The position numbers and the translations under genes were made by a program. A stretch of DNA of 64,000 nt from Dugong dugon (Eukaryota; Chordata; Mammalia; Sirenia; Dugongidae): NCBI GenBank assembly GCA_030035585.1, contig CM057461.1:4538501-4602500 (forward strand). Reading direction: 5' to 3'. Shown piece after piece: positions 38,963 to 50,366 of the stretch. The number at the start of each line of letters is the position of its first letter. Position 1 is the stretch's first letter. Below the pieces are notes generated by a model that did not search any database, was not told the origin of the DNA, and worked only from the letters and a program-made list of their open reading frames with translations.

Positions 38963-39175
38963 GCAGCAGTTCTCAACTGGGATTGATTTGGGTCCCCAGA
39001 AGACATCAGTGTCTGGAGACACTTTCGGTCTTTTGGTCACAAGTGAGTGGAGGGGGTGCTACCAGCATCTGCTGGGTGGAAGCCAGGGACGCTGCTGAAC
39101 AGCCTACAATGCACAGAACAGCTGTCTTTTCCAGCCCAAAACGTAAGTAGTGCTGCAGCTGGAAAGCCTGATTTG
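38963..39175 (+). mobile_element. MER20 (hAT-Charlie DNA transposon remnant)
   Basis: GCAGTTCTCAACTGGGATTG, GTGTCTGGAGACACTTTCGG, GCATCTGCTGGGTGGAAGCC, AGGGACGCTGCTGAAC, CTACAATGCACAGAACAGC is the MER20 order at nearly full length. MER20 is old and does not move now. Confidence 0.9.
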
Positions 39176-39246
39176 AAAAAATGGTGAGAAGGTTAAGATC
39201 ATAGGCTCAAAGTCAAAGGTATCAAGTTCAAATCCAGCCTTTGCCA

Positions 39247-39439
39247 AACCTAAACCAAACCAGTTGCCATGGAGTCTACTCCAACCCATGGAGACCCCAT
39301 ATGTGTCAGAGTAGGACTGTGCGCCATAGGATTTTCAGGAAGTAGATCTCCAGGTCTTTCTTCCAAGGTGTCTCTGGATGGATTCGAACCTCCAACCTTT
39401 GGACTAGCAGCTGAGTGTCATTTGTACCACCCAGGGCCT
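39247..39439 (-). mobile_element. AfroSINE, long-body type
   Basis: Minus-strand copy with CCAGTTGCCATGGAGTCTAC, CATATGTGTCAGAGTAGG, GAAGTAGATCTCCAGGTC, and the head complement TTGTACCACCCAGGGCC. Confidence 0.94.
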
Positions 39440-39735
39440 CAGCCTCTACCACCTCCTGCTGCATCCCTCCCCTTCTTCACGTTCCCGGCTGTTGAGTGGA
39501 GAGGACAGCAGAGCCCACAAGACTCTCGTGGGGAAGAAATGAGATCAGGATGCTCAGCCCAGGGCTGAGGCACAGAGCTCCTAAATAACACTAGTATCAC
39601 CAAGAGCTGTGTACCCAGGCAGACACCAAGGGTCTGCTCCCCCCATGGCCGAGCTGGCTCCACGGCCTGGCAAAGGGAAGACGGGAGTCAACACGAAGTC
39701 ACCTGCCGCCGCCGCCGCGGCCCAGGAATACTCAC
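39440..39735. other. GC-rich single-copy DNA with a short GCC run
   Basis: A (GCC)n run lies at about 39704-39722. It lies downstream, on the minus strand, of the candidate exon at 39736-39770 and so would be intronic for it. Confidence 0.4.
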
Positions 39736-39770
39736 CTTGTTTTCATTTTCTTTCTCTGCGGTGCATCTGT
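39736..39770 (-). other. Candidate 35-bp micro-exon
   Basis: On the minus strand CCTCACCCCCACAG precedes a 35-bp segment that ends AAACAAG, followed by GTGAGTATT, a strong splice donor. Two of the three frames are open through the 35 bp. The pairing of acceptor and donor is suggestive but unproved, because such pairs also occur by chance in non-coding DNA. No adjacent exon is seen within the window. Confidence 0.2.
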
Positions 39771-40390
39771 CTGTGGGGGTGAGGCCAGCTGAAGGAGAGG
39801 GCATCACACGACCAGGCTCAAGGCCAGCGGCAGGGACCTGCCACCTCCCGACTTCACAACCGCCCGTTGAATGGCGGCCATTGTCACTGTGGCTGCCTGG
39901 AGGCTATTGATTTGACAGAGGCTCTGGGGCAGCCCCCGGCTCAGCTCAGCCAAGAGGCCACGGAGCTTTCTGGGGAGAGTCTGTATTCCATGTGCACCCA
40001 AGCTCAGGGGCAGCCAAGCTCCCCCAAACAAGGGAGAGTCATCGCCAGTCATAAATCTCGCCCAAGGAGAACTTTCCTACGTTCCTGCTGGCCGTGCTGA
40101 GAGGCTGGGCTGGGTGGTGACCTCCATCCAGGGTGGCTCCGGCCCTGCTCCCCACCAGAGTCATTGCCTTGTGGGCTGGGCTGGTGTTCCAATGCCCAGG
40201 GTCTCCGGGCCCCGACTCGTCCCACCCACCTGTACCCCCAGTGGGGAACCCAAGTGGTAGTCTGTCACCCCACTGCTTCAAAAGCAGTCATGTTTCCACA
40301 AGGCCTGCAAAGGGAGCCCCAAATTGTTCTGATATGGCTCTTCATGGTCATCCCCCAAATCTCTTCTCCCCCGGCCCCTGCTCAGATCCT
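39771..40390. other. GC-rich single-copy DNA
   Basis: Open frames of 77-160 codons exist on both strands, and some run into the CA repeat. No gene recognised. Confidence 0.35.
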
Positions 40391-40394
40391 CGAG

Positions 40395-40682
40395 GGCACC
40401 CAGCAACACATACACACACGCATACACACATGTGCAGACATACGCACATACAAATACATTCACACACACACACAAACATACATGTCTACACACTTGCAAA
40501 TGTACATACATGCACATATACACAACACACATATATACACATACGCACATATACACAATACACATACATACACACATATACACATACACATATATATACA
40601 CTCATAAACACATAGATACACACATACGCATGCATACACATATACACACATGCATGCATACACACCTACACATACAGATTGT
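40395..40682. repeat. CA/TACA microsatellite, left arm
   Basis: ACACATACACACACGCATAC-type units with TATATA inserts. It continues beyond the RTE fragment at 41141, so it was probably one array before insertion. Cys/Val-rich or His/Thr-rich frames are artefacts. Confidence 0.95.
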
Positions 40683-41140
40683 TGTTGTTGTTGTTGTTAG
40701 GTACCATCAAGCTGGTTCCAACTCATAGCGACCCCGTGTACAACAGAAGGAAACACTGCCCGGTCCTGCGCCATCCTTGTGACCGCTGTTACGCTTGAGC
40801 CCATTGTTCCAGCCACTGTGTCGGTCCATCTCATTGAGGGTCTTCCTCTTTTTTGTTGGCCCCCTACTTTACCAAGCATGACGTCCTCTAGAGACTGGTC
40901 CCTCCTTATAACGTGTCCAAAGTCTGTGAGACATAGTCTCGCCATCCTTGTTTCTAATGAGTATTCTGGCTGTACTTCTTCCAGGACAGATTTGTTCATG
41001 TTTTTGACAGTCCATGGTCTATTCAACATTCTTCACCAACACCATAACTCAAAGGTGTCAATTCTTCTTCGTTGTCCAGCTTTCGCATGCATATGAGCTG
41101 ACTGAAAACACTATGGCTTGGGTCAGGTGCACCTTACATA
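40683..41140 (-). mobile_element. RTE LINE 3' end inserted in a CA repeat
   Basis: It reads on the minus strand. After a TTGTTGTTGTTG (tail complement) it has the tail GCTGGTTCCAACTCATAGCG. A minus-strand frame of 110 codons carries FGHVIRRDQSL, KRGRPSMRWTD, and ends WNQLDGT, the C-terminal end of an RTE polyprotein. The 5' end breaks off in the CAAGCCATAGTGTTTTCAGT region. The long frame is cut from any catalytic domain, so it is dead. Confidence 0.9.
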
Positions 41141-41550
41141 CATACATGCACACATGTACACATGCACATACATACACACACGCACACATACCTACACACA
41201 TACACAACACACATATACAAGCATACTGACATAGGGATACACACAGACATGCACACACACACATACACGTACACACATATACAGCACGAACACGTACACA
41301 CATGCATGCACACACACACATATACAGCATGAACACATACACACATGCACACACACATATACACGTACACATATATACAGCATGAACACATACACACATA
41401 CATGCACACACACATATACACATACACACATATACAGCATGAACACATACACATAAACATGCACAGACATAGACATGCACACATGTATGCACACATACGT
41501 ATGTAAGTATACACACACACACTCATATGCACTCAAACACACCCCTACAC
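41141..41550. repeat. CA/TACA microsatellite, right arm
   Basis: CACATACACACATATACAGC and similar units. CAGCATGAACACATACACA recurs about four times (near 41327, 41380, 41436 and, as a variant, 41282) and gives a loose higher order of about 50 bp. Confidence 0.94.
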
Positions 41551-41739
41551 TCTAGCTGGGCTGGACCATGCCGTATCACTCGACACAGCCCTGGCCCCGC
41601 TGTGAAGCTTCCTTCCCACCTGGGCACACCCCCCTTTCCTCCTCTTCTCTAGGATGCCTTCGCCATGCCTTCCCACGATCCTGAGGCAGAACAAGAACCA
41701 CAGGGAGGGTGCACCATTTCTAAACATGCACACACATCA

Positions 41740-41895
41740 TCTCATTTAACCTTTGAAAAAATCATAAGGGCAGGAGGGGCTGAGTAACTTGCCCCAAGTC
41801 AAAGAGCTAGAAAGTGGGGAGCAGGAATCCAGCCCACAGTCGGCTCTGGGCCTGGACGCCTCGTCCCCACACTGCTTGGCTATCTCTAGAACGGG
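41740..41895 (-). mobile_element. MIR
   Basis: CATCTCATTTAACCTTTGAA, GTAACTTGCCCCAAGTCAAA, GAGCTAGAAAGTGGGGAGC, antisense. Confidence 0.75.
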
Positions 41896-42544
41896 CAGTC
41901 GAGCTGGCTGCCAGAGGCTTTGACCCCTACAGACGGCTTCATGGGCTCCTCGGCCTATAGGACAAGGTTCTAGGAGGCAGGGACCATCCTTGGGGCCTCA
42001 GGGCCCAGCGCGGCACTGGCACCCGGGAGTCTGAGTAATTGTTTCCAAAAGGCCCCCCGAGCTGTTAGAAGGGCTGGCAGGAAGTTTGCCCTTCCATCAG
42101 CATCCATCCCCCGCACTGCTCCCTGACCGCCGCCCGCTCCCCAGGCTCACCAGGCTGGCGCACTTGCTGTTTTGCCACCGGCCAGATAGTCCACGTACAG
42201 GTGGGTCTCAGCCCCCTGCTCAGTGGCATCCCTTCACCTGCGCTGATCTTTCAACACATGGTCCTTCACAAAAAGGCCACTGGGCAGGGGTCCTTTCTCT
42301 GACAGAGCGCAGGCCCCAGGCACCCAAACGCTCCTTCTCCAGCCAGATCACACCTCGCTGAACCTTGGCACAACCCGAAGCGAGTTCTCACACTATCCAG
42401 GGGGGCCTGCCCGACAGACAGTGAGGGTTTGGGCCTTGCTTCGTGGCCAGCACATGAAGAGATGGCAACCCAGCCCTCCTTCCCCTTCCTCTCCATCCCC
42501 TCCTCCTCCGTGTTGCCTTTACTGAAGACGCATGCCTGGAACTT
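41896..42544. other. GC-rich single-copy DNA
   Basis: No repeat or exon recognised. Open frames below 110 codons. Confidence 0.4.
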
Positions 42545-42700
42545 GCGGTTCTAAGCACTGACACGTTATCGCATTTAACCCGCACAGCCATCCCATCAAA
42601 AAGAGTCCTGATCTCCACTTGACAGATGGGGAAACTGAAGCACAAAGCGTCAAAGAAGGCTGTGGTCACCCAGAGGAGGGGAGCTGGGCTTCCAGCCCAG
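42545..42700 (-). mobile_element. MIR
   Basis: CATTTAACCCGCACAGCCAT, CACTTGACAGATGGGGAAAC, TGAAGCACAAAGCG, then GGTCACCCAGAGGAGG is antisense MIR. Confidence 0.8.
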
Positions 42701-43262
42701 AGCACTTGGGCCTCCCCAGGCTTCCGGTTTGCCCCGTTTTAGGCAAAGGAGGTGCTTACGCATCTCGGGGACTGCACCCCAGAGCCCCAGCTTCTGATCC
42801 CAGTGGAGCAGCACTGCCTGGGAAAAAAACTGTGATGCTGCCCCCAAACCTAAAGGGATCATTCAATGGCCCCAGCCTGCGTGTGCAGCTACAAGTGACA
42901 TATGACAAAACGAGCTTGCTGCTCTTGCCCCCACCTGCACAGGTAGTACCCTCTTCCTCGTCTCCCCAGGTAGCTTCCGGAGCCACCTCGCTATCTCAGC
43001 TTGTGCAGGGACAGAGCCACGCGACCCTCCCACCCCATCAGGCTTCTCAGATGCCTCTTCGCTGGGATCTCTGTGAGAAAACGCATCTGTTGAGTAAAGC
43101 AGTGGCCACTAAGGCACCCAGGCCACCCAGGGCCACATCCAGATGTCTGTGGATCTTCGGTGGCTTTGCTTGCACTGGCCCCTTCCTCTGTAAAGTTATT
43201 AAAGAGTATATTTTACTGCTGCATGGTGATGAAGACAAACACAATCCAGGCTGGATTCGTTA
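42701..43262. other. GC-rich single-copy DNA under a chance open frame
   Basis: A 218-codon plus-strand frame (42619-43275) crosses this block. It starts in a MIR and ends in an RTE tail, so it is not a real gene. No other feature is seen. Confidence 0.45.
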
Positions 43263-43475
43263 TTGCTGTTGTTAGTCTTCACTGAGTTGGCGCCGGTTCA
43301 TGGTGACTTCATGGACAACAGAACGAAATGCTGCCCCGTCCTACACCATCTTCACAATCGTTGGTGTGTCACTCCGCCTCATGGAAGGTTTCCCTCATTT
43401 TCGATGACCCTCTACTTTACCAACCACGATGTCTTTCTCTAGCGATTGATCTTTCCTGATGACGTGGCCAATATT
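43263..43475 (-). mobile_element. RTE LINE 3' end, short piece
   Basis: On the plus strand: TTGCTGTTGTTAGTC, GTTCATGGTGACTTCATGGA, AACAGAACGAAATGCTGCCC, CATCTTCACAATCG, TTTACCAACCACGATGTC. This is the antisense RTE tail, 5'-truncated. Confidence 0.85.
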
Positions 43476-43624
43476 ATTACATTCAGTTTTCTCCTGATTT
43501 TAAAAGAAATTAAAACACTTTTATGAGCCCCTAAAAGCATCATGGGACCCAGGCACTGGGCCTCTGGTCCTAATGGATGAGTTGGCCCTGAAGCTGCCCT
43601 GGGGTTTGAGCAGAGTGGAGGCAA
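43476..43624. other. Unassigned DNA
   Basis: No feature recognised. Confidence 0.4.
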
Positions 43625-43728
43625 GAGGCCCTCTCCTAAACCTTGTGCCTGTCTGCCTCCGTGGGCCCCAAAGACAGAGGCCCTCTCCTAAACCTTGTGC
43701 CTGTCTGCTTCTGTGGGCCCCAAGCTGC
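43625..43728. repeat. Two-copy tandem duplication, unit 52 bp
   Basis: GAGGCCCTCTCCTAAACCTT and CCTGTCTGC..CTGTGGGCCC-type text occur twice, starting at 43625 and 43677, with few differences. This is a recent local duplication. Confidence 0.93.
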
Positions 43729-44147
43729 ACAACTTGACTCAGAGTCTACCATGGTTTTTTGTGAAAGCAGCTCCTCAGCTTCCTGCTTAACACCTCCTTC
43801 CTCCCAGGCTAAGACCCGCATTGTGGTGGGTAGTCAGGGGAAGGAGTAGACATCATGCTATGCTCCTCCATTTTCTTTTCCCCTTAGGGATCCTCACTGT
43901 AAACTCTTTCAGCCCCCATCAGAGGTCCAAGGGTGTCAACTCACACAAAGAGACATGGTAAGGAATCAACAACCTATCATTTCCCCAAATTCCAGGCTGT
44001 GAAGTCCAGTCTGGCGGCAGGACACCATTTGTCCGCCCAATATTCCAGGATTCCGTGAACATGTTTGGCTACCTTTGCGCAGGGAGCCTGGTACCATGTT
44101 AAAATTGAAATGACACCAGAGTTCTGCCAGCACATGGAGCTAGTCAG
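43729..44147. other. Single-copy DNA before the L1
   Basis: No feature recognised. Confidence 0.4.
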
Positions 44148-44162
44148 TCCCTAAGAATTTCT
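44148..44162. repeat. Target-site duplication of the full-length L1, left copy
   Basis: TCCCTAAGAATTTCT here matches TCCCTAAGCATTCT at 51743-51756. It fits the TPRT mechanism of LINE insertion. Confidence 0.88.
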
Positions 44163-45039
44163 TTCTTTTTTTTACTTTTTTATTTTTTCCCATACAAAAA
44201 TTTATACATAGATTGTTATGTGACCCTAATTGCTCTCCCCATACTGTGACAGCACATTCCTTTTTTCCATCCCTGATTCCCCATGTCCATTCAACCAGCT
44301 ATTAACCCTCTCTGCCTTCCCATCTCACCTCCGGACAGAAGCTGCCCGTTTAGTCTCTTGTATATACTTGAGCTAAGAGGCACACTCCTCACAAGTATTG
44401 TTTTGTGTCCCACAGTCCAGTCCAATCCCTGTCTAAAGAGTTGGCCTCAGAAATTGTTTTAGTGCTGGGCTGATAGAGAATACAGGAGCCATGCCTTCTG
44501 GGGCTCCTCCAGTCTCAGTCAGACCATTAAGTCTGGTCTTCTTACTAGAATTTGAGTTCTGCACCCCACCATTCTCCCGCTCCATCAGGGACTCTCTGTT
44601 GTGTTCCCTGTCAGGGCGGTCACTGCTGGTAGCCGGGCACCATCTAGTTCTTCTGGTCTCAGGCTGATGAAGTCTCGGTTTATGTGGCCCTTTCTGTCTC
44701 TTGGGCTAATACTTTCCTTGTGTCTTTGGTGTTCTTCATTCTCCTTTACTCCAGGTGGATGGGACTAATTGATGCATCTTAGATGGCCGCTTGCAAGCTT
44801 TTAAGACCCCAGACGCCACTCACCAAAGTAGGATGCAGAACATTTTCTTAATAAGCTTTGTTATGCCAATTGACCTAGATGTCCCCTGAAAACATGGTCC
44901 CCAGACCCCTACCCCTGCTACTCTGTCCTTCAAAGTGTTTGATTGTATTCAGGAGACTTCTTAGGTTTGGTTTAGTCCAGTTGTGCTGACTTCCCCTGTA
45001 GTGTGTGCTGTCCTTCCCTTCACCTAAGATAATTCTTAT
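44163..45039 (-). other. L1 3' UTR and tail
   Basis: On the minus strand it reads CATCTAGGTCAATTGGCATA, GGCGTCTGGGGTCTTAAAAG and GAACTAGATGGTGCCCGGCT, and ends with an A-rich tail after GAATGTGCTGTCACAG. The first parts match the copy at 52440-53251, but the last about 300 bp differ, so the two belong to different L1 subfamilies. Confidence 0.9.
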
Positions 45040-48000
45040 CTACCATCCAGTTAGTAAAAAACCCTCCTCCTCCCTCCCCACCCTTGTAACCAGCAAAGAA
45101 TGTTTTCTTCTGTGTTTAAACCTTTCCTTGAGTTCTTTTAATAGTGGTCTTATACTATATTTGTCCTTCTGTGACTGACTAAATTCACTCAGCATAATGA
45201 CCTCCAGCTTCCTCCATGTTGTAAGATGTTGCACAGCTTCACCATTGTTCTTTATCGTTGCGTAGTATTCCATTGTGTGACTGTACCATAATTTGTTTAT
45301 CCATTCGTCTGTTGATGGGCACCTAGACTGTTTCCATCTTTTTGCTGTTGTGAACAGTGCTGCAATGAACATGGGTGTGCATATATCTATGCGTGTGACA
45401 GTTCTCATTTCTCTAGGATATATTCCAAGGAGTGGGATAGCTGGATCTTATGGTACTTCTATTTCTAGCTTTTTAAGGAAGCACCAAATTGATTTCCAAA
45501 GTGGCTGTACCATTTTACATTCCCACCAACAGTGTATAAGTGTTCCAGTCTCTCCACAACATATGCAGCATTTATTATTTTGCGTTTTTTTATTAATGCT
45601 AGCCTTGTTGGGGTGAGATGATATCTCATTGTAGTTTTGGTCTGCATTTCTCTAATGGCTAATGATTGTGAGCGTTTCTTCATGTGTCTGTTAGCCACCT
45701 GAATATCTTCTTTGGTGAAGTGCCTGTTCATATCCTTTGTCCATTTTTTAACTGGGTTATTTGTCTTTTTGTTGTTGAGGTTTTGCAGTATCTTGTAGAT
45801 TTTAGAGACTAGATGCTGATCAGATTTGTTGTAGCCAAAATTGTTTTCCTGGTCTGTAGGTTGTCTTTTGACTCTTTTGGTGAAGTCTTTCGATGAGCAT
45901 AAGTGTTTGATTTTTAGGAGCTCCCAGTTATCTAGTCTCTCTTCTGGTGCTTGTGCAGTGTTACTTATGGTTCATATTGTGTTTATGCCATGTATTAGGG
46001 CTCCTAGCATTGTCCCTATTTTTTTTTCCCATGGTCTTTATTGTTTTCAATTTTATATTTAAGTCTTTGATCCATTTTGAGTTAGTTTTTGTGCAGTGTG
46101 TGAGGTATGGGTCTTGTTTCAGTTTTTTGCAGATGGATATCCAGTTATGCCAGCACTATTTGTTAAAGAGACTATCTTTTCCCCAGTTAATGGACTTTGG
46201 GCCTTTGTCAAATATCAGCTGTTCATAGGTGTATGAATTTATGCCTGGATTCTCAATTCTTTTCCATTGGTCTACGTATCTGTTATTGTACCAGACTGTT
46301 TTGACTACCGTGGTGGTATAATAGGTTCTAAAATCAGGGAGTATGAAGGCTCCCACTTTGTTCCTCTTCTTGAGTAATGCTTTACTTATCCAGGGCCTCT
46401 TCCCTTTCCATATGAAGTTGGTGATTTGTTTCTGCATCTCATTAAAAAATGCCGATGGAATTTGGATTGGGATTGCGTTTTATCTGTAGATTGCTTTGGG
46501 TAGAATTGACATTTTCACAATGTTGAGTCTACCTATCCATGAGCAAGGTATGTTTTTCCACTTATGCAGGTCTCTTTTGGTTTCTTGCAGTAGTGTCTTG
46601 TAGTTTTCATTATGTAGGTCTTTTACGTCTCTGGTTAGATTTATTCCTAAGTATTTTATTTTCTTGGGGGCTATTGTAAATGGTATTGATTTGGTGATTA
46701 TCTCTTTGAGGTTCTCTTTGTTGGTGTAAAGGAATCCAACTGATTTTTGTTTATCTTGTATCCTGAAACTTTGCTGAAATCTTCTATTAGTTCCAGTAGT
46801 TTTCTTGTGGATTCTTTGGGGTTTTCTGTGTATAAGATCATATAATCTGCAAATAAAGATACTTTGACTTCTTCCCTACCAATTTGGATGTCCTTTATTT
46901 CTTTTTCTAGCCCAATTGCTGTGGCTAGAACCTCCAGCACAATATTGAATAAGAGTGGTGATAAAGGGCATCCTTCTCTGGTTCCCGTTCTCAAGGGGAA
47001 TGCTTTCAAACTCTCTCCATTTAGGATGGTGTTGGCTGTTGACTTTGTATAAATGCCCTTAATTATATTGAGGAATTACCCTTCTATTCCTATTTTGTTG
47101 AGAGTTTTTATCATGACTGGGTGTTGGACTTTGTCAAATGGCTTTTCTGCATTGATTGATAAGATCATGTGGTTCTTGTCTTTTGTCTTATTTACGTGAT
47201 GGATTACCTTGATTGTTTTTCTAATATTGAACTATCCCTGCATACCTGGTGTAAATCCCACTTGATCATGGTGAATTATTTTTTGATATGTTGCTGAATT
47301 CTATTGGCTAGAGTTTTGTTAAGGATTTTTTTGAGATATTGGTCTGTAATTTTCTTTTTTTGTGGTGTCTTTACCTGGTTTTGGTATCAGGGTTATGCTG
47401 GCTTCATAGAATGAGTTTGGGAGTATTCCATCATTTTCTATGCTCTGAAATACCTTTATTAGAAGTTGTGCTAACTCTTCTCTGAAAGTTTGGTAGAATT
47501 CTCCAGTGAAACTATCTGGGCCAGGGCTTTTTTTGGGGGGGAGTTTTTTTAATTACCTTTTCAATCTCTTCTTTTGTTATGGGTATATTTAGTTGTTCTA
47601 CCTCTGTTTGTGTTAGTTTAGGTAGATAGTGAGTTTCTAGAAATTTGTCCATTTCCTCTAGGTTTTCAGATTTGTTAGAGTACAATTTTTCATAATATTC
47701 TGTTATGATTCTTTTAATTTCAGTTGAGTCTGTTGTGATATCACCCATCTCATTTCTTAAATGGGTTATCTGCTTCCTCTCCTGTTTTTCTTTTGTCAGT
47801 TTGGCTAGTGGTTTATCAATTTTGTTGATCTTTTCAAAGAACCAGATTTTGCTCTTGTTAACTCTTTCAATTGTTTTTCTATTCTCTATTTCATTTAATT
47901 CTGCTCTAATTCTTATTATTTCCTTTCTTCTGGCACCTGAGGGCTTCTTTTGCTGCTCTCTTTCTACTTGTTCCAGTTGTAGGCTTAATGTTTTGTTTAT

Positions 48001-48990
48001 GGCCCTTTCTTCTTTTTGGATGTGTGCATTTTATTGCTATAAATTGACCTCTGAGCACTGCTTTTGCTGTGTCCCAAAGGTTCCGGTAGGATATGTTTTC
48101 ATTCTCATTTGATTCTATGAATTTCTTTATTCCATCCTTAATTTCTTCTCTAACCCAGTAGTTTTTGAGCAAGGTGTTGTTCAGTTTCCATGTGTTTGAT
48201 TTTTTTTCCTTGCTTTTTCTGTTGTTGATTTCCACTTTCATGGCTTTATGGTCAGAAAAGATGCTTTGTAATATTTCGATGCTTTGGATTTTGTTAAGGC
48301 TTGCTTTAAGGCCTAATACGTGATCTAGTCTGGAGAATGTTCCATGTGCTTTTGAAAAGAAAGTATACTTGGCTGCTGTTGGGTGGAGTGTTTGGTACAT
48401 GTCTATGGAATCAAGTTGGTTGATTGTAGCATTTAGCTCTTCCATGTCTTTGTTGAGCTTCTTTCTGGATATTCTGTCCTTCACGGAAAGTGGTGTGTTG
48501 AAGTCTCCTGCCAGTATTGTGGAGCTGTCTATCTCTCTTTTCATTGCTGTTAGAGTTTGTTTTATGTATTTTGGAGCCCTGTCATTGGGTGTGTAAATAT
48601 TTATTATAGCTATGTCCTCCTGGTGTATTGACCCTTTAATCATTATCTAGTGTCCTTCCTTATCCTTTGTGGTGGATTTTACTTTAAAGTCTATTTTGTG
48701 AGAGATTAATATTGCCACTTCTGCTCTTTTCTGAGTGTTGTTTGCTTGAGATATTTTTTCCATCCTTTGAGTTTTAGTTTGTTTTTGTCTTTAAGTTTAA
48801 GGTGTGTCTCTTGTAGGCAGCGTATAGACAGACCATGTTTTTTTTATCCAATCTGTCACTCTTTGTCTCTTTATTGGTGCATTTAATCCATTTACTTTCA
48901 GCATAATTATTGATAGGTAGGAGTTTCGTGCTGTAATTTTGATTTTTTTTGTGTGTGTTGTTCACAGTTTCTTTGTTCCACTTAATTTTC
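45040..48990 (-). pseudogene. L1 ORF2 relic (endonuclease / reverse transcriptase)
   Basis: Fragments in order give the ORF2 protein. An N-terminal piece is near 48990-48774 (TNKETKSDRLDKK); the frame that keeps VNGLNAP differs, so a frameshift is present. The second half of the endonuclease (48643-47906) keeps GDFNTPLS, SRLDHVLG and FSDHKAM. Reverse transcriptase pieces follow at 47748-47512 and 47009-46698, with [10 protein letters not shown] and LFADYMILY. The late part is at 46437-46156 ([13 protein letters not shown]) and 45731-45040 (ending near CPSTDEWINK, HTMEYYATIKNN). At least five frame changes or stops separate them. The RT motif FADD is FADY here, with the Tyr codon at 46842-46844, which removes an essential Asp. 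Confidence 0.93.
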
Positions 48991-49372
48991 TGTGCTGAGT
49001 CATTTTTCTTTACGCCTTTTCTTTTCATCTTCTTTATTGCTGATTTTGTGTTTGCTGAGTCTTTATATTTTTCTAGTTTTTCATTTTGACTTGTAAGATT
49101 GTTAGTTTCCTTTGTGGTTACCTTAATATTTACCCCTATTTTTCTAAGTTTATACCAGTTTTGTTATTTCTTTATATTGCCTTGACATCTTCTCCATATA
49201 AAAAATCTATGTCTACATTTTTTAAGTTCCTCTTTTTTGTTTTAATTTTGTCATCTTTTGCATGTTGACATCTGTTCCCTATTTTAGATTTGATTTACTT
49301 TTGTGACTTCCCTATCTGGGTTAATATCTGGTTACTCTGTCCTGTGTTCTAGTCTTGGGCTGTAATCTGAAG

Positions 49373-50366
49373 TTACTGATTTTCTAACTGGCGGACTCTC
49401 TTTAGTATTTCTTGTAATTTTGGTTTGGTTTTTGCAAATTCCCTAAACTTCTGTTTATCTGGAAATGTCCTAATTTCACCATCATATTTGTGACAGTTTT
49501 GCTGAATATGATTCTTGGCTGGCAGTTTTTTTTTCCTTCAAGGCTTTATATACGCCATCCCATTGCCTTCTTGCCTGCATGGTTTCTGCTGAGTAGTCTG
49601 AGATTATTCTTATTGACTCTCCTTTGTAGATGACTTTTTGTTTATCCCTAGCTGCTCTTAAAATTCTCTCTTTATCTCTGGTTTTGGCAAGTTTGATTCT
49701 AATATGTCTTGGTGACTTTCTTTTGGTAGCTACCTTATGTGGGGTTCGACGAGCATCTTGGATAGATATCTTGTCATCTTTCATGATATCAGGGAAGTTT
49801 TCTGCCAACAAATCTTCAACAATTCTTTCTGTATTTTCTGTTATCCCCGCCTGTTCTGGTGCTCCAATCACTCGTAGGTTATTCCTCTTGATACAGTCCC
49901 ACATAATTCTTAGGGTTTCTTCATTTTTTTAAATCTTTTTATCTGATTTTTCCTCAGATAAGTTGGTGTCAAGTGCTTTATCTTCAATCTCACTAATTCT
50001 GACTTCCATTGCCTCAATTCTGCTCCTATGACTTTCTACTGAGTTGTCTAATTCTGAAATTCTATTGTTAATGTTCTGGATTTCTGATTGCTGTCTCTCT
50101 ATGGATTCTTGTAGCCTGTTAAATCTATCATTATGCTTGTCTCTAATCTTTTTAATTTCCTCTGTTGTGTGTTCTGCGCTTTGCTTAATTTCCTTCCTAA
50201 TTTCTTGAAGAGTTCTGTATATTAATCTCTTGTATTCTCCCTCTGGTAATTCCAAGAAATTTTCCTCCTCTGGAAAATTTCTAGATTCTTTATTTTGGGA
50301 GCTTGCTGAAGCCATCATGGATTGCTTCTTTATGTGATTTGATATTGACTGTTGTCTCCCAGCCAT
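49373..50366 (-). pseudogene. L1 ORF1 relic (RNA-binding coiled-coil protein)
   Basis: ATG at 50366-50364. The N-terminal half (MAGRQQS...) has a coiled-coil region (about residues 60-130: EIKKIRDKHNDRFNRLQESI and onward). The second half has the RRM/CTD part (NNLRVIGAPEQAG, ENFPDIMKDD, KLAKTRDKERILRAARDK, IRIISDYSAETMQARRQW). A TAA near 49929 interrupts the frame, and a one-base change near 49482 moves the end (YDGEIRTFPDK, ending RQLENQ) into another frame. The other codons are in phase, so few mutations separate this from an intact ORF1 of about 330 residues. Confidence 0.93.

Noticed and set aside
42619-43275. A 218-codon open frame on the plus strand
   Set aside because: It begins inside a MIR, passes through unassigned DNA and ends in an RTE tail. 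No domain is seen. It is a chance frame.
47906-48643. A 245-codon frame as an independent endonuclease gene
   Set aside because: It is a piece of the L1 ORF2 endonuclease inside the full-length L1.
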